From positions 10,397,926 through 10,461,925 of the forward strand of contig NC_134984.1 in the NCBI RefSeq assembly GCF_050947335.1: a DNA stretch of 64,000 nucleotides. Reading direction: 5' to 3'. Shown here one piece after another: positions 25,161 to 35,510 of the stretch. Within the stretch, counting starts at the first letter, position 1; each line of letters starts with the position of its first letter. The stretch comes from Megachile rotundata. Lineage: Eukaryota > Arthropoda > Insecta > Hymenoptera > Megachilidae. Below the pieces are notes generated by a model. The model saw only the letters and a program-made list of their open reading frames with translations. It ran no database searches and had not been told where the DNA came from. Position numbers and translations under genes: made by a program.

Positions 25161-25700
25161 TGGAATAAGGGATTTAGGGATATATTTAGTGTAATTTGAG
25201 AATATGTAAATTGGAGATTTGAGAATTTAAGATTTGAAATTTTGAAAATCTGGAGATTTGAAAGCTTAGTAATTTACCACCAGGATTTAAAAATTTAGGA
25301 ATTTAGAAATTTAAGAATTTAAGAACCTAGAAAATCAGAAATTTATGGAATAAGGGATTTAGGGATATATTTAGTGTAATTTGTGAATATGTAAATTAGA
25401 GATTTGAGAATTTAAGATTTGAAATTTTGAAAATCTGGAGATTTGAAAGCTTAGTAATTTACCACCAGGATTTAAAAATTTAGGAATTTAGAAATTTAAG
25501 AATTTAAGAACCTAGAAATTCAGAAATTTATGGAATAAGGGATTTAGGGATATATTTAGTGTAATTTGCGAATATGTAAATTGGAGATTTGAGAATTTAA
25601 GATTTGAAAATTTGAAAATCTGGAGATTTGAAAGCTTTGTAATTTACCACCACGATTTAGAAATTTAGGAATTCAGAAATTTAAGAATTTAGGAATTTAG
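25135..25700 (+). repeat. 185-bp higher-order tandem repeat, three copies
   Basis: The landmark ggaataaggg recurs at 25162, 25347 and 25532, exactly 185 bp apart each time. Copies differ by scattered substitutions and are themselves built of short aaatttagg-like subunits. The third copy fades out near 25700. Confidence 0.92.
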
Positions 25701-26040
25701 AATTTGAAAATTGGAGAATCTCAAGGTTGATGATTTCCAATTTGAAAACTTGATAATTTTGCAATTTGAAAATTTAATAACTTGGAAATTGAGAACTTTC
25801 TTATACACTAATTTGGTAATCTACTAATTCAGGGATTTAAGAATTTCAAACTAGAAATTTAAAAATGTAAAAATTCTGTGATTTAAAAATATGAAAATTT
25901 GAAAATCTACCTATTTAAAAATTTCTTAATTCAGAAATTTAAAAATGTTCACATTTCTAAATTTTCAAATTTGTAAACATCCAAATATCAAAATTTAGAA
26001 AACTAAGTAATTTTAAAATTCCCACGTTTTACACTAATAT
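25700..26040. repeat. Decayed AAATTT / GAATTT short-period sequence
   Basis: Runs of gaatttaaga, aaatttgaaa and taaaaattt variants without a clean period, continuous with the preceding array. Confidence 0.6.
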
Positions 26041-26240
26041 CTAAAACAATTGATAGGACGGTTACTCTTCATCCTACACTTGTTCTTTCAAAAGAAAGCT
26101 TTCATTGCACTCGGCCATACATATACGGTGCGTGGACAGTTACATAGTCCAAACATGGGAGCCATAGGACACACGTTGCCTCATAACTGCACTAGATGCA
26201 TGCTAATGTAAGACGCAAACGGTGCGTCGTTCACTTCGAA
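26041..26240. repeat. Second block of hairpin-type units
   Basis: Contains further members of the GACGCAC-GTGCGTC family at 26166-26180 (diverged) and 26212-26228 (gacgcaaacggtgcgtc), and a fragment acggtgcgtgg at about 26127. It continues the 24.3-24.9 kb cluster on the far side of the GATTTAGG array. Confidence 0.55.
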
Positions 26241-26500
26241 AACTTATTTGGCAAGCGCTGAACCTCGTCGACATTTCACTCTGCCATCATCGGTTTTCGT
26301 TTGCTCGAATATCCGCACGCCGCTTCGACGAGCTTGGCTAATTGTTCAGCCAGCATGTTTTCATCCTCTTGACCGAGCTCGTTGCCACGCCATCGCGTTG
26401 GTCAGCTCACTGCCATACAGTGCCGGATTAACCAATACGCAGAATAATCACTTGCTTAGCGTCAATAAAAGCATGGCTGCTATTGAAATTTTCGGTAATT
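26228..26500. other. GC-rich island
   Basis: GC-rich, CpG-containing stretch (gcacgccgcttcgacgagct and similar). An 87-residue frame (26248-26511) starts without ATG and shows no recognisable domain. Regulatory use is possible but unproven. Confidence 0.35.
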
Positions 26501-26544
26501 TTGATAATTAAGTTTTGGAACCAGAAAATTTTAAATTAAAAAAT

Positions 26545-27340
26545 TTGGTAATTGCGTAGGAAAATTGCATTTTATCAGTTTTAATGATCTTGATATATAT
26601 TGTCAAGAATGTCATTGTAAATTAACCCTTTGCGCTCGAGAGGCGCCTCTTAGGCGCCATTCGATTTAATACAATAATTTAAAAGAAGCATTATTTAATT
26701 AATTCTATAATAGTGCTTATGTGATGTATAAACATAGTGAAATAGACAATAGTGGAAATTATTAGTAAAGAAATAATAACTTCAAAAGAAGTCATTTAAC
26801 ATTTTAATTAATATTTTAAAGTTGCTGTTTGCAAACAGTAAAATTATCTTCGAGTGCAAAGGGTTAAATTTCTCTGTATATATAGCAGTCGCTCGACTTT
26901 GATTTCAGAGATATTTGTAAAAATATTTTTAATTTCGTAATTATTTACGAAAAGGTACACGCTTCACCGACTTTCAGTATCCTTGAAGTATATTGTCAAG
27001 AGTGTTGTTCTGAACAAATTTTCTCTCTATATATAGCCGCCGCTCGACTTCGATTTCAGAGATATTCGTAAAAATATTTTGAATGTGGTAATTATTTGTA
27101 AGAGGGTGTGTCCTTCATTTATTTTTATGTCCCCGAAATATATTGCCAAAGAAGTCGTTCTGAATCTTCTCTCTATATATAGCCGTCCCTTGATTTCAAT
27201 TCCATTTGCGAAAATATTTGTAAAATGATAATTATTTACAGAAGGGTGCACCCTTTACGTATTTTGATGACCTTAAAATATGTTGTCAAGGTATTCTGAA
27301 TAACGTTGCTTGCGTATGTAATTTTGTTTCTGAGATAATT
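26545..27340. repeat. ~146-151 bp tandem repeat, about four units, one split by a transposon
   Basis: The landmark tctcT(G/C)tatatatagc recurs at 26871, 27022 and 27168. Each unit then carries cgactt(t/c)gatttcagag, a gtaattattt block and gtcaag near its end. A first partial unit at 26560-26621 is separated from the rest by the TTAA-flanked element at 26622-26867. A fourth copy fades out near 27340. Confidence 0.85.
26622..26867. mobile_element. piggyBac-like non-autonomous element (MITE), 246 bp with TTAA duplication
   Basis: It starts TTAACCCTTTGCGCTCGA and ends TCGAGTGCAAAGGGTTAA: inverted termini of 14 bp after the TTAA with one mismatch. TTAA at both edges is the piggyBac target duplication. 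The inside has no coding capacity. A perfect palindrome AGAGGCGCCTCT follows the left terminus. It sits inside a tandem-repeat unit whose sister copies lack it, which gives an empty-site comparison. Confidence 0.88.
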
Positions 27341-27344
27341 ACAA

Positions 27345-29133
27345 AAAACTTTAAACTTGTCCAATATGCAACCGTATACAACATAGTGGAATTACTATTA
27401 TGTATCCCACACCGGTTTGCTGTTTAATACCCCTAATACAATATTACCGAGTATACTGTATTTCAATATGTCACCGGTCTCGTATGACCATGTGACTTAT
27501 GGTGCATATACAGTATGGTACAGCAGTGTAATAGTATAAAATGTCACAATTGATATATTGTTATACCGGAGTATATTCAACCAGGGATATTTTTAACACG
27601 AAAAGGAATGATATTATATCGAATATACAGTAGCAGATTATATCAATCAAAATGTAAATTTAGTCGAATTTTTTTGTGAATGTTTTTTAAACTATAATCC
27701 AATTATTATGGCAATTATGCGTGTGAGGAAACATGACTCAGAAGGCTGTCCCTCGCGATATACTCTAAGGAAATTGAAACCGGTAAGGTGTGGTCTTTTC
27801 TCTAAAATTACCAAATTTTCTGATCTTCAAAATCTTTCAAAAATTTTATTTTACAATTTGTACAGGGCGTTTCTTGATTTGAACAGCAATATTATTTTCA
27901 CTATTATGAGAAATAGTAGATACTTATATAGTTTAGAAATTTCTTGTGTGCGTATCTAAATATACGCTAAGAATCATAATTATGTTGTGTATCTAAATAT
28001 ATGTTAAGAAGCTTTCATCAATCATCTTTTTTTCATTGTTAATAGTGACGGAAATAATTGATATGTTCGAGTTGAGTGAGACACTCTGTACTTTTGATGC
28101 AATTTATCGTTGAAGTCGTTTTGACATCAAGTACACGAATACAGAAATTTATTTTGTCATTTAATAAAGTCAAGTGACATTTTATTGAGGGAAGGTTTTA
28201 TTGGCAATTTCAAATGTTGCAGTTTGTAGGTGATTGAAAACTTTAGAAGTTTGGTAAAAACAGATTATTGGAATTTTCTGAGATTATCGAAAATGCATGC
28301 TTGATACGTTTACATTGCAGTATTATCAGTTTTTATCGAACATTCCATTTTAGTTACTTATATCCTAAAACAGTAGTAGGTACATTTAATTTGTTATGTT
28401 ATAGGTAATTTATAGTTTTTCTTTTATTTCTAATTAAAAAACTTGTGTTGGGTTATTTATCTTACCATTATTTGTAACAAATGCAATTTTATAATAGTTA
28501 CTTCTAAATAACTATTTCTTTTGATATAAATTTAAAGATTGTATAGAGATTATAGAATTTAAAGAAGTTGTTAATTGCTATTTATTGTGATAAATTAATT
28601 TGTCAAGTTATTATCCCTATACTTTTAGTCGCGTGACGTTATGTATTTTTTTATTAATAGAATCATGTAACGAATTAACTATTTGAGGACTATTATTTTA
28701 TTAAAAAAATGTTCAACGAAAGTATAACCGAAATGATGCATTCCATTGAAATGAATATATTGTACAGAGTGTTTTCGAAACGCTGGTACAAAAAAATCAA
28801 CATGGAAATATAAGTAAAATGTATAGAAATAAAATTTGTTTATATATAGCTTTATTCGCAAGAAAATTGGATTCGAATATTTTTTAAGCATTTGCAAAAC
28901 GTCACAATGCAGAAATTGATAAAATCAACAAATTTCTTAACTCTATAGTAAAAAAATATTATAAATCAACAGATATAATTATTAATATCGCTAAAATTTA
29001 TTACTTTATATTATTTTATTAGGTTTGTTATTCAAGTTCTTATCATCGACTAAACATTTGTATCTACATCAATAATGTTACAAATAATGACCGATAACGA
29101 ACTATAGTAGTATTAATCTTCAGATTTATTTAC
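27345..29133. other. Unique AT-rich DNA, no recognised features
   Basis: Short random open frames only. A small set of accggtct / ataccgg words at 27405-27600 is not organised. No coding or mobile signals were recognised. Confidence 0.4.
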
Positions 29134-29367
29134 TTAACACTTTAAGTGCCATGTCACCCATATATGGATGATACTTAGATCTAACATCGATCCATAGATC
29201 TAACATCGACATTATTAAGAATTTGTTATCTAATTGATGTTACACTATTAACTGCTTGAAATGATGGGAAATAAGATGTTGTGAAAATATTTGGTAAGAC
29301 TTGTTAAAAATGAAAATTCTACCTAATATAATTTTCAACTGCTTCAATGTAACAATCAATGTGTTAA
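29134..29367. mobile_element. Possible TTAA-flanked non-autonomous element, 234 bp
   Basis: Left edge TTAACACTTTAAGTGCC, right edge reads TTAACACATTGATTG in reverse complement: only the first eight bases and a few later ones agree. A subterminal palindrome ccatatatgg follows the left edge as in the better-supported elements. A direct repeat agatctaacatcga lies at about 29178 and 29196. Weak support. Confidence 0.3.
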
Positions 29368-30010
29368 TAATATTCATTAATTCTCAAAGTAACGGAAAGT
29401 TGCATTTATCATCTTATGTGTCATGAACAAATTTCCTATATAAATACACCGACTTATAAATATATCAAAATACATCAAACAGTACAAAATCAGTTTTTCC
29501 AAAATAAACTGACAAATGAAAAAATTGTACTTCACATTTTTGCCTTATTTTTTCACGCGAAATAATCCTCTTTTCTACCATTTCGAAAACACCGTGTATA
29601 AAGAGTAGACAATATTTCAAGCGTATGGGGCACCTGAAGCTCTTAATCCGGCATTGGTGTGATGCCAGTACCGACATGGCAGTTCGCTTCCACGTGAGAT
29701 CAATCACTCGAGACGGGCGGGCAAGCAGCCAAGCACAGGGCCAGTTCTCGATGTATCAGTTGTTCAACAGATGACGGGCAACAGCCTGTGCGAACACAAG
29801 GTGCTTTTTTTCTACTATCAAAAACAATTTGCGGTTATGGGACACTGGTTCCGCCTAGTATGCACGTAATTGCTTCGAATTCAGGAACGACTTCAACCCC
29901 TTGGCTTGTAATGAGTCAGACATTTACGGTTCGAGTGTGGGGAACCTAAATCGTATTTGTAGGAAGATCGAGCTCAGTACTTATATATTATATTTAGTAC
30001 TTATATATTA
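29368..30010. other. Spacer with a GC-rich patch at 29600-29960
   Basis: The patch includes CACGTG (about 29691), gacgggcgggcaagcagcc and several CG words. No gene was recognised. It ends in two copies of acttatatattata just before the next element. Confidence 0.35.
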
Positions 30011-30758
30011 TACAGGGTGGCTCACCACATTTTGCCATCTAAATTTGCATTATTATAATTACTCATAGCAAATAATGTTTTAATTCTAACTTGTTAGGAA
30101 ATCGTGACTTTCTGGTCAATATTATGAATTGCCCTAACTGAATAGCAAATGTTTTTCTACATGCTTTGAGAGGTCACGTGTCACCAAACGAATTGTGAGT
30201 TTTTATTTTTTTGTTACGCAGTAACAGTGAAATTTTGTCTCTGTTACGTCTCTAATACGATGAATACGACGATACGGTGAATTATCACTTCATAATGAAG
30301 TATTCTAAAGAAGAAAAGATAGACGTGTTATCAGTTTATTTTGAAGCTAGGAAAAGTGCTACACATGCAGAAAGATTATACACTACGGAATGTTAGTAAG
30401 TCATTAATTTCTCGATTCAGAAAGTGTTCTGATGCAAATGGTCGCCACATTGAACCTTTTCTGTAAATAGACATTAAAATTGAAATATCTCCTAAACTAA
30501 TGATTTTTTCACATAAATAGATTAATACTTTTTTGTAAAGAATATGAAGGAGTATCAGCTGATGCAATAAAAAATATATGATTCCATTTAAAAAAACATT
30601 AATGACCTTCATGTGTCCTTTACACGTCCACCTGCAAAAAAAAAAACCACCAGCATATGCCTCCTCCAAAACCATTCAACTTCATCTGAAACATTGTTTG
30701 CTATGAGTAATAATAATGACGCAAATTTAGATGGCAAAATGTGATGAGCCACCCTGTA
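30011..30758. mobile_element. Internally deleted Tc1/mariner-type element with long inverted termini
   Basis: CAGGGTGGCTCACCACATTT at 30013 pairs with its near-exact reverse complement ending at 30756; TA flanks both ends (30011-30012, 30757-30758), the target duplication of the Tc1/mariner superfamily. Homology between the ends extends about 75 bp inward (the left tactcatagcaaa block against tttgctatgagta on the right). Only ~745 bp remain, with fragments of a transposase inside, so it could move only with help from a full copy. Confidence 0.88.
30295..30466 (+). pseudogene. Transposase remnant: N-terminal helix fused to C-terminal tail, frameshifted
   Basis: From ATG 30295 the frame reads MKYSKEEKIDVLSVYFEARK and stops at 30394-30396. 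This resembles the N-terminal helix-turn-helix domain of insect mariner-like transposases. In the next frame, 30389-30466 reads SLISRFRKCSDANGRHIEPF then a stop, which resembles the usual C-terminal tail of the same proteins. The catalytic DDE/DDD core is missing. It is inside the 30011-30758 element. Confidence 0.7.
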
Positions 30759-31144
30759 TATGAATACTTATATAATACTTATATGTTTGGACAATAAAGA
30801 ATAAAATCAGATGTGAAATATGTAGAATGTTTCAATTTTTTTATTTGTCTTGTACTGCAGTAACAATTAGCTGATTGATGCAGTTGTCGACAAAAATGTA
30901 CATTAATACGTTTGGCGGATCGCACATTTTATGGAACGTTGTCATTATAAATTATAACGTTTTAGGATTATTTCAATATTTTATTTTGAATTGTGCATTT
31001 TGTGACGTACTCCTTTTGTGCATTCATGTGGAGTTCTTTATATGGTCTTTAGTGGAGCTTTTAGAGGAGCTATTATATTGAAAGTATTTTATGTTTTCTT
31101 ACGATTTATAGATAGAGTGGTAATGGTAGTTTTTGATGAATGTT
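30759..31144. other. AT-rich spacer
   Basis: No gene or repeat recognised. A 68-residue frame at 30875-31081 has no recognisable features. Confidence 0.4.
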
Positions 31145-31510
31145 ATTTTTAAAATTTTGGAAGTTTGAGAATTGAGGGATTTAAAAATTTAAGAATTTGG
31201 GAATTTGGAAATTTAAGATTCGAGAATTTTGGGATTTGGAAATTTAGGACTTGAGAATTTTGGGATTTAGAATTTTAGAACTTGAGAATTTTGGGATTTG
31301 GAAATTTAGCACCTCAGAATTTTGGGATTTGAGAATTTTGGACATTTGGAAATTTGAAAATTTGGAAATTTGAAGCTTTATTATTTGAATCTGTAATTTG
31401 AGAATTGAGGAATTTAGAAATGATGAGATTTGGGTAAAAACTTGAGAATTTGGTGATTTGGAAATTTGAAAATATAGGAACTCCAGAATTTTTAAATTTT
31501 TAAATAATTT
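31145..31510 (+). repeat. GAATTTTGGGATTT array with 31-bp higher-order unit
   Basis: The landmark gagaattttgggatttgg or close variants recurs at 31222, 31253, 31284 and 31315, each 31 bp apart. Flanks decay to ggaaatttg and gaatttgg words. Confidence 0.85.
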
Positions 31511-32119
31511 TCAAATTGTCAGTCAAAAGTAGATAATTTGAGGAATATACTTATTGATACATTGATGTGTTTTTATCAGAGATTATTTAATCAGGTTGTA
31601 AATTCTAGCTTAATTCATCAATCTACAAAATATAAATATAGCGGTGTAAAATGCAACATGGCGGACAATAAGCGAATATCAAAGTTATGCCGTAACTACT
31701 GTATTTTCCATTACAACTGAAATCGGGATTCTAATCTGATTATAATTAATACGATGATGCAAAACGGTGTAGATATTTATATGTAAAATGGTTCAAAATA
31801 AGGTACTGTCACGAAATCCTTAAGGTGTCAAAGGACCTCATGGTAGAAGTATATCATATGCACATTTTTAGATCTAGGATGAGCTGGAAGAAAATGATAT
31901 CGCTGAATGTAACAACTATTGTATGAAAAATCAAAAAATCAATTGTGGAGAAAGGATTCAACTTAGAGAATAATTTTGAGTTAAAATTTGAAAGATGTCT
32001 TTTGACACCTCTTGGTAAAAATAGTGTTAAGAAGAAGGCAATTATAATGAAAAAGGAAAAGTATAAGGAATATAATCCTTTTTTTTGATGGCGAATACTT
32101 TGTAACAATGTTTCGAGCC
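31511..32119. other. AT-rich spacer
   Basis: Nothing recognised. The word aaggtgtcaaaggacctcat (about 31821) recurs in inverse sense as tttgacacctct (about 31999), a loose inverted repeat about 180 bp apart without clear ends. Confidence 0.35.
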
Positions 32120-32560
32120 CCTTTTCTTTCTTGTTTCAGCTGCAAAGCGGTGCAGCAACGCGCTATAAAACCTCAGGTTTCATTTAAATCAATACTGTCG
32201 CGTGGTCGCGTGCAGAAAATTCTGTCTCTTATCGTGAACGACTGGCTGAATATCAGAGTGTAGTTAACGTGGCAGAAAGTGCATTTACTTTCGAGCTAAG
32301 CATACAACCTCTCGCCTCCTTTTTCTTCGGACGATAGTCTCGGACATGTTAGATAAAAAATTATATCTTTCCTCTGGTTAGAATACCTTATCTTTGCCCT
32401 CCGTTGTTTATCTTCCGTGAGAAACGATAAGGGGATGATATAACGGTACACCGTGCAGTAGTAGCTCGATTGTTGCCCCTCTTATTTTTTCCTCTTGTTT
32501 CTTCTGATATCCCTTCGAAATCCAATTTTACGATGAACCATTTTGGTACTTGTTTCCGAT
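32120..32560. other. GC-rich island
   Basis: gcaaagcggtgcagcaacgc, cgcgtggtcgcgtgcag and similar CpG-containing words, including gctataaaacc (TATA-like, about 32161). It could be regulatory or an unrecognised promoter. No coding frame is supported. Confidence 0.35.
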
Positions 32561-32865
32561 TAAGCATTTGGGGAGATGTAATATATTGGGGAGAGATTTC
32601 GTTTGTTCCATAATGAGATAACTAGGAAAGTTTATTGGATTCTCGCATCGTTTGGATTAGGTTTGATGAAGTATGGGAGATATGCAGTGTGTTTGCTCAG
32701 TGTTGTATCTAGTGTTCTCAGAAAAATGGAAGTTCTATGCTTTAATAGCAACGTGATAACTATATCGAAAATATAAGTTATTTCAGAGAAAATTACTTTA
32801 TTACTTATTTTTATTTTTAACAAAAAATATTGAGGAAAATTACTTTTACGTACAAATTATTTAAG
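32561..32865. other. AT-rich spacer
   Basis: No recognised features in about 300 bp. Confidence 0.35.
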
Positions 32866-33245
32866 AAAATAAAAATTCTTTTTAAATAAAAATTATTTAG
32901 AAAACTACAAATTGCATTTAAACAAAAATTATTGAAGGAAATAAACGCTGCATTTATATAAAAATTATTTAGCAAAATAGAAACCACTTTTGAACGAAAA
33001 TTATGAAGAAAAAAATTACCATTAAATACATATTATTTTCAAAAATAAAAATTGCTTTCAAATTATAATTATTTAAGAAACTAGAAATTGCTTTCAAATA
33101 AAAATTATTTAAGAAACTAGAAACTATTTTCAAATAAAAATTATTTAAGAAATTAGAAATTATTTTCAAATAAAAGTTGTTTGAAATAATAAAAATTATG
33201 TGAAAATTATTTAAAAAAATGAAAAGTACGTTCTGTACAAGAAAA
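32866..33245. repeat. 36-bp tandem repeat (AAGAAACTAGAAATTGCTTT type)
   Basis: aagaaactagaaa recurs at 33075 and 33111 (36 bp) with further diverged copies on both sides (aagaaattagaaatta, aagaaaataaaaattc). Units end in aataaaaattattt. Confidence 0.85.
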
Positions 33246-33639
33246 TAATTTTGTTCAGAGTCAAGACAAATATTTGAATAAATATTCAGTAAAGCACTAC
33301 TTTACCTAATTGCTTATTTTAATTAACTACGAGTGGCACTTTTAGTCGTAATTTTTATGTTAATTAGTTATTAATGTAGAACAGTAGTATACAATATGGT
33401 TTTGATCTTTAGACATATTTTTCTGTGACATGTAATTACTCTCCTAAGTTAATTACACGATTGTAATTTGCTGATTATAAGGTTGTTGCATGTCTCGTGA
33501 CGAATTACGAAACGTAGAAAGTCTTACATGATTCAGTGACATAAAAGTATCGTAAAATCCTACTTACAGCATATAAATTTGAAGTTTGTACAAAATGGCT
33601 GAACAAAAGACATACACATTTTTAGAATAATTTTGATGT
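33246..33639. other. Unique spacer
   Basis: No recognised features. Confidence 0.35.
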
Positions 33640-33897
33640 AGAATGACTGGTTGTTATTTATTGCTTTATTTACAATAAAATTAGTTACTGTTTTGTATGT
33701 TATCTGCAATAGAATTGATTATTATTTTGGATATTTTTTATAATAAATCTGGTTATTATTTTTCATATTATTAACAATAGAACTGATTATTATTTTGGAT
33801 ATTTTTTACAATAAATCTGGTTATTATTTTTCATATTATTAACAATAGAACTGATTATTATTTTGGATATTATTTACACTAAAACTGTTGTTATTAA
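33640..33897. repeat. 68-bp tandem repeat, about three copies
   Basis: aacaatagaactgattatta occurs at 33773 and 33841, 68 bp apart, with an older diverged copy before (gcaatagaattgattatta, about 33706). The last two copies are nearly identical. Confidence 0.9.
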
Positions 33898-34705
33898 ATA
33901 TTAAATATCATCAATTATCAAACATCAAATTTCTGTCACTTCTAAATCAAAATGGAAGCATTTTTTAATTCATTACATTGACAATCTACATTCTCTATCT
34001 TTTTAATTAAAAGCAAATTGTTTCTATCACTGTTTCGAACAACTGCAATTCTATAACAGCAGTAAAAGTGCAATTTCTCGTTAAATAAATTTATAACCTA
34101 CACAAAAATTATTGCCATTTTGTTGCTATGTTAGCAATTACCTTGTTATTGCAGTTTTTGTTCTGTATTTTCTGCAAGAATAATAAAACCATGCAACGAT
34201 TGATTAACTAAAAATAACCTTTAATTGCAAAGATATTGAAAGTATAACTCGCGCAATTAACAGTACTGTAAAAACATAAAGGACAAAGTTTACAGAAAAT
34301 AAATAACAAGAAAGTTTTCGATATTGATCGAAACATTGAAACGCGTGTCAGAGAAATTGTTTAACCCTGTATGTGTATGTATTTATACACACGCGGTTGG
34401 AAGCTGAAAGACAAGGCCGTGACATTTTCCGTGCTTGTTTTCCTGCCCGGCTTTTTATAACCCACCGTTTGAAAAGACAGGAGATATGGTTAGACAATTT
34501 AGTGTCGAGGTAGTATTTTAGCAACGTGGAGTGTTTGGAAAACTAAAATGAAATTTCACTTTCGTAGTAGCTGCTTCTGGTTGCTTAATGTGTGTTAGAA
34601 CTATTTTGATTACCTCGAGAGTTGTCATGCAAGTATTATATTATACGATCGTGATGTAAATGTTGGTGACTGGATACGTCGTAGACATTTATTATATTAC
34701 ACAGT
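33898..34705. other. Spacer with one TTAA-palindrome terminus
   Basis: At 34361 the sequence TTAACCCTGTA is followed by an imperfect palindrome (tgtgtat gtattt atacaca, 34372-34391), as at the left ends of the TTAA elements. No right end was found within 300 bp. Otherwise nothing was recognised. Confidence 0.35.
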
Positions 34706-35510
34706 TTCCAACTTCAAAATTTCAAATTTTCAGTTCTTTTCATTTTTTGATTTAAGAATTTACAAGAGGTCTCATCTTTTTAATTTTTTAATTCAATTTC
34801 CAGAATTTCTAAATTCCTAAATTTTTAGGTTTTTAATTTCAGCTTACTAACTTTTTAAGTTACTAAATTTTTCGCTTCAAATTGTCAGACTATACATTTC
34901 AAGTTATTCAAATTTTTTCATTTTTAAATTCGCAAAGTTTTTAAATTTAGAAATTTTTGCATAACCAAATTTTAAAAAATTGTTAATTTTAATGTGTCCA
35001 TATTTTCTAATTTCAATCTTCCAGATTTACAACTTCGCTCACTTTTTAATTGAATTTTTAAATTTCAATTTCTCAGATTTCCAACTTTGTTCATTTTTTA
35101 ATTCAATATTTAAATTTCAATTTTCTATATTTTCAACTTTCCTCATTTTTTAATTCAATATTTACTTAAATTTCAATTTTCCAGATTTACAAATTTGCTC
35201 ACTTTTTAATTCAATCTTTCAATTTCAATTTTCCAGAATTCCAACTTTGCTCATTTCTTGATTCAATATTTAAATTTCAATTTTCCAGATTTCCCAATTT
35301 GCTCACACTTTAATTCAATGTTTAAATTTCAATTTTCCAGATTTCCAACTTTGCTGACGTTTTAATTGAATTTTTAAATTTCAATTTCTCAGATTTCCAA
35401 TTTTGTTCATTTTTTAATTCAATCTTTAAGTTTCAATTTTCTATATTATCAACTTTCCTCATTTTTTAATTCAATATTTAAATTTCAGTTTTCCAGATTT
35501 TCATACTGTA
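34706..35510 (-). repeat. AATTTCAATTTTCCAGATTT array, ~50-60 bp higher-order units
   Basis: The words ttttccagatttccaacttt, tgctcattttttaattc and aatatttaaatttcaa follow one another repeatedly between 34980 and 35500, at least eight times, with units of about 50-60 bp. The 34706-34980 part is a looser version. Here the + strand carries C and little G, the reverse of the arrays at 21, 25, 31 and 44 kb. Confidence 0.85.

Noticed and set aside
26248..26511. 87-residue frame in the GC-rich island
   Set aside because: Starts without ATG and reads as composition-driven sequence.
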